Assembly (NCBI GenBank): GCA_002082585.1
Contig: CP020563.1
Coordinates: forward strand, 1,358,001-1,422,000
DNA length: 64,000 bases
Direction of reading: 5' to 3'
Source: Kitasatospora albolonga
GTDB taxonomy: Bacteria > Actinomycetota > Actinomycetes > Streptomycetales > Streptomycetaceae
Below are positions 1 to 6,746 of this stretch, piece after piece. The position numbers and the translations under genes were made by a program. Position 1 is the first letter of the stretch, and each line of letters starts with the position of its first letter. The notes below the pieces were generated by a model, which was not told where the DNA came from, searched no databases, and saw only the letters and a program-made list of their open reading frames with translations.

Positions 1-1
1 C

Positions 2-193
2 GGCGGGGCCGCGCCGCCCGCCGGGGAGAACCACCGCTATGTGTTCACCGTGTACGCGGTGGACACCGACACGCTCGGTATCGACAGTGACTCCTCGCCC
101 GCGGTGGTCGGTTTCAACCTCCGGTTCCACACGCTGGGGCGTGCTCAGCTGATCGGTGAGTACGAGGCTCCCGCCGCCGGTTCCGCCGATTAG
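2..193 (+). CDS. YbhB/YbcL family (PEBP-like) protein, 3' fragment
   Basis: Only the last 63 codons are in the window, ending in TAG at 191-193. They contain YVFTVYAVDTD and a region ending FHTLGRAQLIGEYEAPA. These match the C-terminal core of bacterial phosphatidylethanolamine-binding / Raf-kinase-inhibitor-like proteins of the YbhB/YbcL family, in which FTVYALD and a late Lys/Arg-rich helix recur. These are small soluble proteins with a conserved anion-binding pocket and poorly known function. The gene is closed by a strong hairpin with a T tract just downstream. The start lies outside the window. Confidence 0.75.
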   Translation, partial: GGAAPPAGENHRYVFTVYAVDTDTLGIDSDSSPAVVGFNLRFHTLGRAQLIGEYEAPAAGSAD

Positions 194-207
194 TTCGCCT
201 GTTGTTT

Positions 208-250
208 GCCCTGCTCTGGTCTTGGAGAGACCAGAGCAGGGCATTTTTTA
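208..250 (+). terminator. Rho-independent terminator
   Basis: A perfect 15-bp stem (208-222 with 228-242) has a 5-nt loop and is followed by a T-rich run at 244-249. It lies 14 bp after the stop of the PEBP-like gene. A canonical U-tract terminator is unusual in such GC-rich DNA, so the call is strong. Confidence 0.92.
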
Positions 251-331
251 TTGCGTTGTCCATCGCGGCCTGCCCAGCCAGAGTTGATCCGGGCCTGCCA
301 GGGGGCGGGCGGCACACGGGAGGTGGGCAGG

Positions 332-844
332 ATGCGTGACACGCTGGTTCTCAACGCGAGCTTCGAGCCGCTGTCGACAGTGACGCTCAACCGTGCGGTG
401 GTCCTGATCCTGACGGACAAGGCCGTCGTCGAGCAGTCGCATCCCGAGCTCCGTATGCGTGGTGCCGCCGTGGACATTCCGGTGCCCCGGGTGATCAGGC
501 TCTGCCGGTATGTACGGGTGCCGTTCCGAAGACAGGCTCCGTGGTCACGGAGGGGTGTGCTCGTACGGGACCAGTACCGGTGCGTGTACTGCGGGAAGCG
601 GGCGTCCACCGTCGACCATGTGGTGCCGCGTGCCCAGGGCGGTCAGGACACCTGGCTGAATACGGTGGCCTCCTGCGCCGAGGACAACCACCGCAAGGCG
701 GCCCGGACGCCGGAGCAGGCGGGGATGCCGCTGCTGAAGCAGCCGTTCGTCCCCTCCCCCGCCGAGGCGATGCTGCTGGCGATGGGGGCCGGTGACCGGG
801 CGGAGCTGCCCGAGTGGCTGGACCGGGCGGCGGCTGCCGCGTAG
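332..844 (+). CDS. HNH endonuclease family protein
   Basis: A 170-residue protein. After an N-terminal beta-rich part (MRDTLVLNASFEPL) comes an HNH core: C84 and C87 (CVYCG), D95-H96 (DHVVPR), N110, C115 and N119 in CAEDNHRK. This matches the actinobacterial 5-methylcytosine-restriction-like HNH family. The second zinc half-site has one Cys rather than CxxC, which I believe is normal for this subfamily. ATG at 332 is chosen for the gggaggtgggcag ribosome site 4-12 bp upstream; an upstream in-frame ATG at 206 would lie inside the terminator of the preceding gene. The native substrate is unknown. A homing or restriction role is possible, but no methylase or intron is adjacent. Confidence 0.85.
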   Translation: MRDTLVLNASFEPLSTVTLNRAVVLILTDKAVVEQSHPELRMRGAAVDIPVPRVIRLCRYVRVPFRRQAPWSRRGVLVRDQYRCVYCGKRASTVDHVVPRAQGGQDTWLNTVASCAEDNHRKAARTPEQAGMPLLKQPFVPSPAEAMLLAMGAGDRAELPEWLDRAAAAA

Positions 845-940
845 GGGCGATTGCCGCTAAAGGCGCGTTGCCCTGTAGGGGCGGGGTGCCCTGTAGGGGT
901 GGGGGGCCTCGTCGGCGTACGTACGTCTGTTGCTGTAGGC

Positions 941-971
941 GTGGGCCCGTCCCTCTGCGGGGCGGGCCCAC
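941..971. terminator. Bidirectional hairpin terminator between convergent genes
   Basis: A 13-bp stem (941-953 with 959-971, one G-U pair) and 5-nt loop sit between the HNH gene and the convergent permease gene, whose stop is at 977. There is no T tract, as is common in Streptomyces. Upstream, at about 869-900, the motif tgccctgtagggg occurs twice. Confidence 0.75.
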
Positions 972-976
972 GTGTG

Positions 977-1750
977 TCAGCGGAGCACCAGTTGGACGAT
1001 GGCCGCCGTGCCGACGGCGACGATCAGGGCGCGCAGGAAGGTGGGGCTGAGGCGGCGGCCGACCTTGGCGCCTATCTGGCCGCCGATGGCCGAGCCGACC
1101 GCGATGAGGACGACCGCCGTCCAGTCGAAGTCCGCGACGAAGAGGAAGAACAGCGCGGCGATGGTGTTGACCACGGCGGCGAGGACGTTCTTGACGGCGT
1201 TGAGGCGCTGGATCGTGTCGTCGACCAGCATGCCCATCAGGGAGAGGTAGATGATCCCCTGTGCGGCGGTGAAGTAGCCCCCGTAGACGCTGGCGAGGGT
1301 CAGTCCGGTGAAGAGGAGCGGGCCGCCGTCGGGGCGGGCGGGGGCGCCGGTGCGCTCGCGGCGGCGCCGGACGGCTTTGCTGATGCGTGGTTGCAGGATC
1401 ACCAGGACGAGGGCCATGGCGACCAGGACCGGGACGATCGTCTCGAACGCCGTGGAGGGCAGGGCGAGGAGGAGGGTGGCTCCGGCGAGGCCGCCGACGG
1501 CGGCTCCGGCGCTCAGTCTGAGGATGCGGCGGCGCTGGCCTGCCAGTTCCTTGCGGTAGCCGATGGCTCCGCTGATGGAGCCGGGGATGAGTCCCAGGGC
1601 GTTGGAGACGGTGGCAGTGACCGGGGGGAGGCCGGTGGCGAGCAGGACGGGGAAGGTGATCAGGGTGCCCGAGCCGACGATGGTGTTGATCGTGCCCGCG
1701 CCGACGCCCGCCGCGAAGACGGCGAGTATTTCCCAGATGGACAAGGCCAT
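977..1750 (-). CDS. TSUP (TauE/SafE) family membrane permease
   Basis: A 257-residue, strongly hydrophobic protein with about eight predicted membrane segments. It opens with AVFAAGVGAGTINTIVGSGTLITFP, the first TSUP repeat signature, and carries a second hydrophobic block of the same style (GYFTAAQGI) after a basic cytoplasmic loop near residues 125-140. The family exports sulfite, sulfonates or organosulfur anions across the inner membrane; the substrate here cannot be read. A ribosome site aaggag lies just before the ATG. It is co-directional with the SPFH and NfeD genes upstream, with a 78-bp gap. Confidence 0.88.
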   Translation of the reverse strand: MALSIWEILAVFAAGVGAGTINTIVGSGTLITFPVLLATGLPPVTATVSNALGLIPGSISGAIGYRKELAGQRRRILRLSAGAAVGGLAGATLLLALPSTAFETIVPVLVAMALVLVILQPRISKAVRRRRERTGAPARPDGGPLLFTGLTLASVYGGYFTAAQGIIYLSLMGMLVDDTIQRLNAVKNVLAAVVNTIAALFFLFVADFDWTAVVLIAVGSAIGGQIGAKVGRRLSPTFLRALIVAVGTAAIVQLVLR

Positions 1751-1828
1751 CTCCTTCGATGGTCAGTGATGCCTCCCCGCCATGAAGGTCGAGGGGCCTC
1801 ACTGATCATGCACGAAGGGGGTGAGGGG

Positions 1829-2857
1829 TCAGTAGACCGGGGGTTCCTCGCGTCGTTCGACGGCCTGGCCACGGGGGTTGACCACACCGGCGCCGCCTCC
1901 GTTGCCGCCGTTGCCCCCATTTCCGCCGTTCCCACCGTTCCCGCCGTTGCCCCCGTTGCCGCTGGTGTCGAAGCCGGGGACTCCGCCGCCGAGGTTGCCG
2001 AAGGCTCCGCTGAGGCCCTTGAGGGCGTCGCCGATCTCGCTGGGCACGATCCAGAGCTTGTTGGCGTCGCCCTCGGCGATCTTCGGGAGCATCTGGAGGT
2101 ACTGGTACGACAGCAGCTTCTGGTCCGGGTCCCCGGCGTGGATGGACTCGAACACCGTACGGATGGCCTGGGCTTCACCTTCGGCGCGCAGGGCGGACGC
2201 CTTGGCCTCGCCCTCGGCACGCAGGATCGCGGACTGCTTCTCGCCCTCGGCGGTGAGGATCTGGGACTGCCGGATGCCTTCGGCGGTGAGGATCGCGGCG
2301 CGCTTGTCGCGGTCGGCGCGCATCTGCTTCTCCATCGAGTCCTGGATGGAGGTGGGCGGTTCGATCGCCTTGAGCTCGACGCGGTTGACGCGGATGCCCC
2401 ACTTGCCGGTGGCCTCGTCGAGGACGCCGCGCAGGGCCGCGTTGATCTCCTCGCGGGAGGTGAGGGTGCGCTCCAGGTCCATGCCGCCGATGATGTTGCG
2501 GAGGGTGGTGACGGTGAGCTGTTCGATCGCCTGGATGTAGGAGGCGACTTCGTAGGTCGCGGCGCGGGCGTCGGTCACCTGGTAGTAGATGACGGTGTCG
2601 ATGTTGACGACCAGGTTGTCCTGGGTGATGACCGGCTGCGGGGGGAAGGGCACGACCTGTTCACGGAGGTCGATCCGGTTGCGGATCGAGTCGATGAACG
2701 GGACGACGATGTTCAGGCCCGCGTTCAGGGTGCGCGTGTAGCGGCCGAAGCGCTCCACGATGGCGGCGCTGGCCTGCGGGATGACCTGGATCGTCTTGAT
2801 CAGGGCGATGAAGACGAGCACCACCAGAATGATCAGGACGATGATGATCGGTTGCAT
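1829..2857 (-). CDS. SPFH/Band 7 (stomatin-like) membrane protein
   Basis: A 342-residue protein with one N-terminal membrane anchor (residues 3-22, Ile/Leu/Val only), then the SPFH domain (IVERFGRYTRTLNAGLN, about 30-190). An Ala/Glu-rich coiled coil with TAEGE/RAEGE repeats follows (about 195-255), ending with LWIVPSEIGDALKGL. This is the QmcA/paraslipin layout: an oligomeric scaffold in membrane microdomains. The adjacent NfeD-like gene is the classic partner. The C-terminus ends in about seven tandem Gly-Gly-Asn triplets, probably disordered. The ATG is followed at once by the hydrophobic anchor, which supports the start. Confidence 0.93.
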   Translation of the reverse strand: MQPIIIVLIILVVLVFIALIKTIQVIPQASAAIVERFGRYTRTLNAGLNIVVPFIDSIRNRIDLREQVVPFPPQPVITQDNLVVNIDTVIYYQVTDARAATYEVASYIQAIEQLTVTTLRNIIGGMDLERTLTSREEINAALRGVLDEATGKWGIRVNRVELKAIEPPTSIQDSMEKQMRADRDKRAAILTAEGIRQSQILTAEGEKQSAILRAEGEAKASALRAEGEAQAIRTVFESIHAGDPDQKLLSYQYLQMLPKIAEGDANKLWIVPSEIGDALKGLSGAFGNLGGGVPGFDTSGNGGNGGNGGNGGNGGNGGNGGGAGVVNPRGQAVERREEPPVY

Positions 2858-2972
2858 CGTGTCTCTCGTGCCCTTCGGTTGCCGACGGATCTCATGGTGA
2901 TCGACTCACACGGTGATCGACATGATCGACTTCGAGTCTCGCAGAACTGCGGCCGCGTCGTGCGCCGTTCGC

Positions 2973-3401
2973 TCACATGACGACGGCCGTCGCTCCGTCG
3001 ATGTCCACGACATCGACCTGTCGGCCGGGTTCGAAGACCTGGTCGTCGTCGAGCGAGCGGGCCGACCAGACCTCCCCGGCCAGCTTGATGCGGCCGCCGG
3101 CGGCGCTGACCCGTTCCAGGACGACCGCCTGACGGCCTTTCAGGGCATCGATGCCGCTGGCGTGCCCCGTCTGTCCGGCCCGGTGTCTGGCGGCGATCGG
3201 GCGGACGACGGCGAGCAGCGCCACCGACACCACCACGAAGACCAGCACTTGGGCGACGATGCCGCCGCCGAGCGCGGCGGTGACGGACCCGGCCAGCGCC
3301 CCGACCGCGAACATTGCCAACTCGGGCATCGCCGTCAGGACGAGGGGGATGCCCAGCCCCGCCGCGACGATCAGCCACCACACCCACGCGTCGATGTCCA
3401 C
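2973..3401 (-). CDS. NfeD-like membrane protein
   Basis: A 142-residue protein with two or three membrane segments (WVWWLIVAAGLGIPLVL, then MFAVGALAGSVTAALGGG and VLVFVVVSVALL). A C-terminal OB-fold-like beta domain follows (RQAVVLERVSAAGGRIKLAGEVWSAR), the short NfeD1b architecture. It pairs with SPFH proteins in membrane microdomains. GTG at 3401 is chosen because TACGAT lies at 3413-3408 on this strand, exactly 6 nt before it, implying a leaderless transcript. No Shine-Dalgarno is visible, and the longer reading from 3464 would cross a palindrome. It precedes the SPFH gene by 115 bp, so the pair is probably one transcript. Confidence 0.85.
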   Translation of the reverse strand: MDIDAWVWWLIVAAGLGIPLVLTAMPELAMFAVGALAGSVTAALGGGIVAQVLVFVVVSVALLAVVRPIAARHRAGQTGHASGIDALKGRQAVVLERVSAAGGRIKLAGEVWSARSLDDDQVFEPGRQVDVVDIDGATAVVM

Positions 3402-3407
3402 ATGGTC

Positions 3408-3437
3408 ATCGTAGGACTGTCGGTGCGTCACCGACAG
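3408..3437 (-). promoter_or_regulatory. Leaderless promoter -10 with operator palindrome, nfeD
   Basis: On the minus strand the -10 element TACGAT (3413-3408) is followed by 6 nt and the GTG start. Immediately upstream is a perfect 9-3-9 inverted repeat, with arms CTGTCGGTG (3417-3425) and CACCGACAG (3429-3437) and spacer CGT. It covers the spacer and the place where a -35 should be, and no good -35 hexamer is seen. That suggests either repression by occlusion or activator dependence. The regulator is unknown. Confidence 0.6.
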
Positions 3438-3561
3438 GGCGCAGGGGTGGGCAACTGCGGACAACTGCGGTACGTGCCCCGTGGATTGGCCCCGTGGATC
3501 GCGCCAGGGCTGTTGAGGCTGTTGCCCCGTGGGGGGGGGCGGCGGCCGGTGGGCCTGCCGC

Positions 3562-4359
3562 TCAGGAGAGCGGCAGGCCGTGGGCGGTGTAGCGCTCCCC
3601 GGTGTGCTCGACGATCAGCGGCAGGCCGAAGCAGAGCGAGAGGTTACGGGAGGTGAGCTCGGTCTCCATGGGCCCGGCCGCGAGGATCTTGCCCTGCCGG
3701 ATCATCAGGACGTGGGTGAAGCCGGGCGGGATCTCCTCGACATGGTGGGTGACCATGATCATGGAGGGGGCGTACGGGTCGCGGGCGAGCCGGCCGAGGC
3801 GGCGGACCAGGTCCTCACGGCCGCCGAGGTCGAGCCCGGCGGCGGGCTCGTCGAGGAGCAGCAGCTCGGGGTCGGTCATCATCGCGCGGGCGATCAGGGT
3901 GCGCTTGCGCTCTCCCTCGGAGAGCGTGCCGAACTTGCGGTCCAGGTACTCGGTCATGCCGAGGCGGTCCAGGAAGGCGCGGGCGCGCTCCTCGTCGACG
4001 GCCTCGTAGTTCTCGTTCCAGGTGGCGGTCATGCCGTACGCGGCGGTGAGCACCGTCTGGAGCACGGTCTGCCGCTTGGGCAGCTTGTCGGCCATCGCCA
4101 CACCGGCCATGCCGATGCGGGGGCGCAGTTCGAAGACGTCGGTGCCGACGCCGCCGAGCTTCTCGCCGAGGACGGCGGCCGTTCCCCTGCTCGGGAAGAG
4201 GTAGCTGGACGCCAGGTTGAGGAGCGTCGTCTTGCCTGCGCCGTTGGGGCCCAGGATGACCCAGCGCTCCCCCTCCTTGACCGACCAGGAGACGTCGTCC
4301 ACCAGAGCGCGTCCGTCGCGGACCACGGATACGTCCACCAGCTCCAGTACATCGCTCAT
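3562..4359 (-). CDS. ABC transporter ATP-binding protein, stand-alone
   Basis: A 265-residue nucleotide-binding domain: Walker A GPNGAGKTT near residue 38, signature LSEGERKR near 147, Walker B LLLLDEPAAGLD, and switch His in VTHHVEEIP. The layout resembles the YlmA/ModF-like single-domain ATPases, which lack a neighbouring permease; none is adjacent here. Its role (transport versus a regulatory or translation-associated ATPase) cannot be decided from sequence. An ATG with a GGGGAG ribosome site about 11 bp upstream is used. Confidence 0.88.
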   Translation of the reverse strand: MSDVLELVDVSVVRDGRALVDDVSWSVKEGERWVILGPNGAGKTTLLNLASSYLFPSRGTAAVLGEKLGGVGTDVFELRPRIGMAGVAMADKLPKRQTVLQTVLTAAYGMTATWNENYEAVDEERARAFLDRLGMTEYLDRKFGTLSEGERKRTLIARAMMTDPELLLLDEPAAGLDLGGREDLVRRLGRLARDPYAPSMIMVTHHVEEIPPGFTHVLMIRQGKILAAGPMETELTSRNLSLCFGLPLIVEHTGERYTAHGLPLS

Positions 4360-4466
4360 GAGCGCGTTGTCTCCCCATGCAGTCTCGTCGAGATCGTCGC
4401 GTGCCTGTGGGCACAGTCCCAGGAGAAAACCTACGCCACCGCGCGAGCGCTCCGGCCGTGAGGTCC

Positions 4467-4512
4467 GTTCCCGGTCCGTTCCCGGTGACGTTCCCGGTCC
4501 GTTCCCTAGGCT
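4467..4512 (+). promoter_or_regulatory. Leaderless promoter with 11-bp direct repeats
   Basis: TAGGCT at 4507-4512 lies 6 nt before the ATG at 4519, the spacing of a leaderless promoter. Upstream are GTTCCCGGTCC at 4467-4477, GTTCCCGGTGA at 4478-4488, GTTCCCGGTCC at 4490-4500 and a partial copy from 4501 running into the -10. The roughly one-helical-turn spacing resembles a response-regulator operator array. PHO-box units are also 11-mers but carry TTCAC, which is absent here. Confidence 0.55.
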
Positions 4513-4518
4513 GTCCCC

Positions 4519-5310
4519 ATGCTTGAGGAACCACGTTCAGGGTTGTTGGCCGCCTGGGGGAACGCGCTTCTGGCGGGACTTGTCTCGCCGGACGACGCGG
4601 CTCTCGCGATTGTCGGGGAGGACGCGGTGCACCGCGTCGAGGGGCTGCCGGGTGAGGCGGGGCCGGTCGGGCTCACGCTGGCGCTCGGCCGGCTGCGGGG
4701 GCTGGGGGCGACGGGTTTCCGGGTCGCGCTGCCGGTGCCGGGGCATCCGCTGGGGCTGAGCGGTCCGGCCGACTTCAACGCGCGGGCGCTGGAGGCGGAG
4801 GAGGCCGTGATCGCGTACGGGGTGCCGTACGGGCTGGTGCCGGAGGTGAGCGAGGTGGGGCCCGAGGGGGATCTGCACGTCGAGGTGGTGTGGCGGGTGC
4901 TTCCGGTACGGGAGGCTCCGCCTGCGGACGTGCCGTCGCTGGGCGAGGCGGAACGGGAGCTGGCGGAGGCGTTGCGCGATGCGACGGCGGCGCTGTCCCG
5001 GCTGGATGTGGCCGGTTCGGGTCCGGTGGCGGAGGCGGCGGTGGACGCGTACCGGGCGCGGGCGGAGGGGGGCCGGGGGCGGGATGTGCTGGCGCCCGGG
5101 TATCCGCCGCGGGCGGTGCGGGTGCTGGAGCTGGCGCAGCGGGTGGGGCTGCTGATCTCGGTGGCGTACGAGAACGGGCACGGGGGTGCGGTGAGCGCGT
5201 CGGAGATCGCGGCGCGGGGGGCCGCGTTGCGGCCGGTGGAGCGGGTGGCCCGGCGGGCGTTGGTGGCGGCGTACAACGCGTATGTGGAGGGCGGGGAGGT
5301 TCGGCGGTAG
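4519..5310 (+). CDS. Conserved actinobacterial hypothetical protein
   Basis: A 263-residue soluble protein, rich in Ala, Glu, Leu and Val, that I do not recognise as an enzyme family. The N-terminal half alternates predicted strands and helices (GPVGLTLALGRLRGLGATGFRVALPVPGHPLGL). The C-terminal half is helical (ALRDATAALSRLDV, and ARRALVAAYNAYVEGG at the end). No signal peptide, membrane segment or metal motif is seen. The ATG at 4519 is supported by a -10 element 6 nt upstream and the absence of a Shine-Dalgarno. It is divergent from the ABC ATPase. Confidence 0.7.
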   Translation: MLEEPRSGLLAAWGNALLAGLVSPDDAALAIVGEDAVHRVEGLPGEAGPVGLTLALGRLRGLGATGFRVALPVPGHPLGLSGPADFNARALEAEEAVIAYGVPYGLVPEVSEVGPEGDLHVEVVWRVLPVREAPPADVPSLGEAERELAEALRDATAALSRLDVAGSGPVAEAAVDAYRARAEGGRGRDVLAPGYPPRAVRVLELAQRVGLLISVAYENGHGGAVSASEIAARGAALRPVERVARRALVAAYNAYVEGGEVRR

Positions 5311-5324
5311 GCCCGCGGGCCTTT

Positions 5325-5598
5325 GTCCTCAGGCGCCGGACGGGCTGTTGGGGGTGCCCCCCTGGGCGGGGGCCTGTTTCTGCCCGGGGTTCCCGTGGCG
5401 GGGGTTCCGTCCTCAAGCGCCGGACGGGCTGGGGGTGGCCGGGTCCGCCGAGTGTGGGTCCTCCCTCGCCAGGGTTCCGTCCTCAAACGCCGGACGGGCT
5501 GGGGTGGGGCGGACGGGGTGGGATTCGCCGGGGTGGGAGGTCTGTTGGTCCCGGGAGCACCGGCCGCGGGGGTCCGTCCTCAAACGCCGGACAGGCGG
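5325..5598 (+). repeat. Four copies of a 23-bp dispersed Streptomyces repeat
   Basis: Copies with the core cctcaaacgccggacgggct occur at 5325-5347, 5409-5431, 5479-5501 and 5576-5598, spaced 84, 70 and 97 bp apart and differing by 1-4 bases. A related copy (core ctcaatcgccggaggggctt) lies at 60072-60091, inside the end of cobQ. Spacing is irregular and the spacers are GC-rich filler, so this is an intergenic dispersed repeat and not CRISPR. Streptomyces genomes carry many such copies (from memory). Confidence 0.8.
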
Positions 5599-5661
5599 GG
5601 GTGGGGCGGACGGGCTCGGGTGGGGGTGGCCTTGGGCTGGGGGACGAGAGGGGGAACGGGA

Positions 5662-5701
5662 AAGCCGGACGCGCCCGCGAACATGGGGGGGCGTCCGGCT
5701 T
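5662..5701 (-). terminator. Hairpin terminator of the chaplin gene
   Basis: An 11-bp perfect stem (5662-5672 with 5691-5701) with an 18-nt loop lies 15 bp beyond the chaplin stop. There is no T tract. Confidence 0.6.
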
Positions 5702-5715
5702 CGTGGAGCCTGGGG

Positions 5716-5967
5716 TCAGTGGTTCAGGCCGAGGTTGCCGAAGGCCGGGTTGAGCAGGCCGATCACGTTGACCGTGTTGCCGACCGCGTTCACCGGGACG
5801 TGGACCGGGACCTGGGCCAGGTTGCCGCTGGCGACGCCCGGGGAGCCGACGGCCACGCCGTGGGCGTCGGCGCCGCTGTGGCCGGTGGCGGAGGCGGCAC
5901 CGGCACCGGCGGCGATGAGCCCACCCGCGATCATCGTGACGGCGGCGGCCTTCTTCAGGTTCTTCAC
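5716..5967 (-). CDS. chpE: Short chaplin without cysteines (ChpE-like)
   Basis: An 83-residue protein: Sec signal peptide of about 28 residues (MKNLKKAAAVTMIAGGLIAA, cleavage after AGAASA), then one chaplin domain (AHGVAVGSPGVASGNLAQ, VHVPVNAVGNTVNVIGLL, NPAFGNLGLNH). Chaplins are secreted amyloid-forming surfactants that coat aerial hyphae and spores. Most have two Cys in the domain; here both sites are replaced (NAVGNTV and GNLGL), as described for S. coelicolor ChpE, which is encoded next to a kinase/regulator pair as here. GTG start with ribosome site aggaggaacct. A GC hairpin lies in the leader. Confidence 0.93.
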   Translation of the reverse strand: MKNLKKAAAVTMIAGGLIAAGAGAASATGHSGADAHGVAVGSPGVASGNLAQVPVHVPVNAVGNTVNVIGLLNPAFGNLGLNH

Positions 5968-5987
5968 TTCAGGTTCCTCCTAGAGAG

Positions 5988-6008
5988 GCTGCGGCAAGCC
6001 GCCGCAGC
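5988..6008 (-). promoter_or_regulatory. Leader hairpin upstream of the chaplin ribosome site
   Basis: A perfect 8-bp inverted repeat (GCTGCGGC at 5988-5995, GCCGCAGC at 6001-6008) with a 5-nt loop lies just upstream of the aggagg site of the chaplin gene. It could shape the mRNA leader or stability. No sigma-BldN-type promoter could be recognised with confidence further up. Confidence 0.4.
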
Positions 6009-6050
6009 ATGCTCTGGAGAACGCCGTACAGCCCGGAAAGATGCGCCGTT

Positions 6051-6067
6051 CGGGTGACATCCACCCG
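6051..6067 (-). terminator. Short inverted repeat after the response-regulator gene
   Basis: CGGGTG (6051-6056) and CACCCG (6062-6067) form a 6-bp perfect stem with a 5-nt loop, 35 bp downstream of the response-regulator stop. It may be a weak terminator separating the two-component operon from chpE; the alternative is an operator of chpE. Confidence 0.35.
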
Positions 6068-6101
6068 ACAGTATGAATCTCAGCCCGCGTCGGTGGGGGC
6101 C

Positions 6102-6746
6102 TCAGCCCGCAGCCCCGTTCCGTACCGCCCACAGCGCCGCCTGCGTACGGTCCGCCAGGTCGAGCTTCATCAGGATGTTCGACACATGGGTCTTGACCGT
6201 CTTCTCGGAGAGGACGAGGGCGCGGGCGATCTCCCGGTTCGACCGTCCGTCGGCGATCAGGCCGAGCACCTCGCGCTCGCGCTCGGTCAGGGTGCTCCCC
6301 CGGCCCGTACCGCCGCCCCCGTCGTCGTGGGCGAGGAGCGCCCCGGCCACCTCCGGCTGGAGCAGGACGTGTCCGGCGTGGACGGAGCGGATGGCTCCGG
6401 CCAGGGCGTCCGGGTCGACGTCCTTGTAGACGTAACCGGAGGCTCCGGCACGCAGGGCCGGGACCACCGTGCGCTGTTCGGTGAAGCTGGTGACGATGAG
6501 GACCTTCGCCGGGTTGTCCAGCTGGCGGAGCCTGCGCAGGGCCTCGATGCCGTCGGTGCCGGGCATCTTGACGTCCATGAGTACGACGTCGGGCCGGAGC
6601 TCCTCGGTGCGGGCCACGCCCTCCGCGCCGTCGGACGCCTCGCCGACGACCTCTATGTCCTCCTGGATCTCCAGGAACGTACGGAGCCCCCGGCGGACCA
6701 CCTGGTGGTCGTCGACCAGCAGCACCCTGATGATCTTGTCAGCCAC
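6102..6746 (-). CDS. LuxR/NarL-family response regulator
   Basis: 214 residues. Receiver domain: acidic pocket D12-D13 in VLLVDDHQVVRRG, phosphoacceptor D58 in LMDVKMPG, Lys in YVYKDVD. C-terminal LuxR helix-turn-helix: STLTEREREVLGLIADGRSN, then REIARALVLSEKTVKTHVS. GTG at 6746 overlaps the kinase stop by 8 bp, so the two are translationally coupled and form a cognate pair. The pair lies next to chpE, but nothing in the sequence proves that chpE is its target. Confidence 0.95.
   Translation of the reverse strand: MADKIIRVLLVDDHQVVRRGLRTFLEIQEDIEVVGEASDGAEGVARTEELRPDVVLMDVKMPGTDGIEALRRLRQLDNPAKVLIVTSFTEQRTVVPALRAGASGYVYKDVDPDALAGAIRSVHAGHVLLQPEVAGALLAHDDGGGGTGRGSTLTEREREVLGLIADGRSNREIARALVLSEKTVKTHVSNILMKLDLADRTQAALWAVRNGAAG

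Larger units (their letters stand above)
5311..5715. other. Gene-free 405-bp spacer holding dispersed repeats
   Basis: No credible gene lies between the stop at 5310 and the chaplin stop at 5716. The spacer holds four copies of a 23-bp repeat, G-rich filler and the chaplin terminator. Confidence 0.75.

Noticed and set aside
332..844. HNH gene as part of a mobile intron or restriction system
   Set aside because: No intron features, methylase, specificity gene or insertion boundaries are nearby; it looks like a core-type HNH protein.
851..2980. A 709-codon open frame on the plus strand over the permease and SPFH genes
   Set aside because: It is the antisense shadow of the minus-strand genes in GC-rich DNA: composition is Asp/Gly/Val/Arg only, no ribosome site, no family motif, and it runs opposite to well-supported genes.
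5325..5598. Four spaced 23-bp repeats as a CRISPR array
   Set aside because: Spacer lengths vary (47-74 bp), spacers are G-rich filler, repeats are degenerate, and there are no cas genes.
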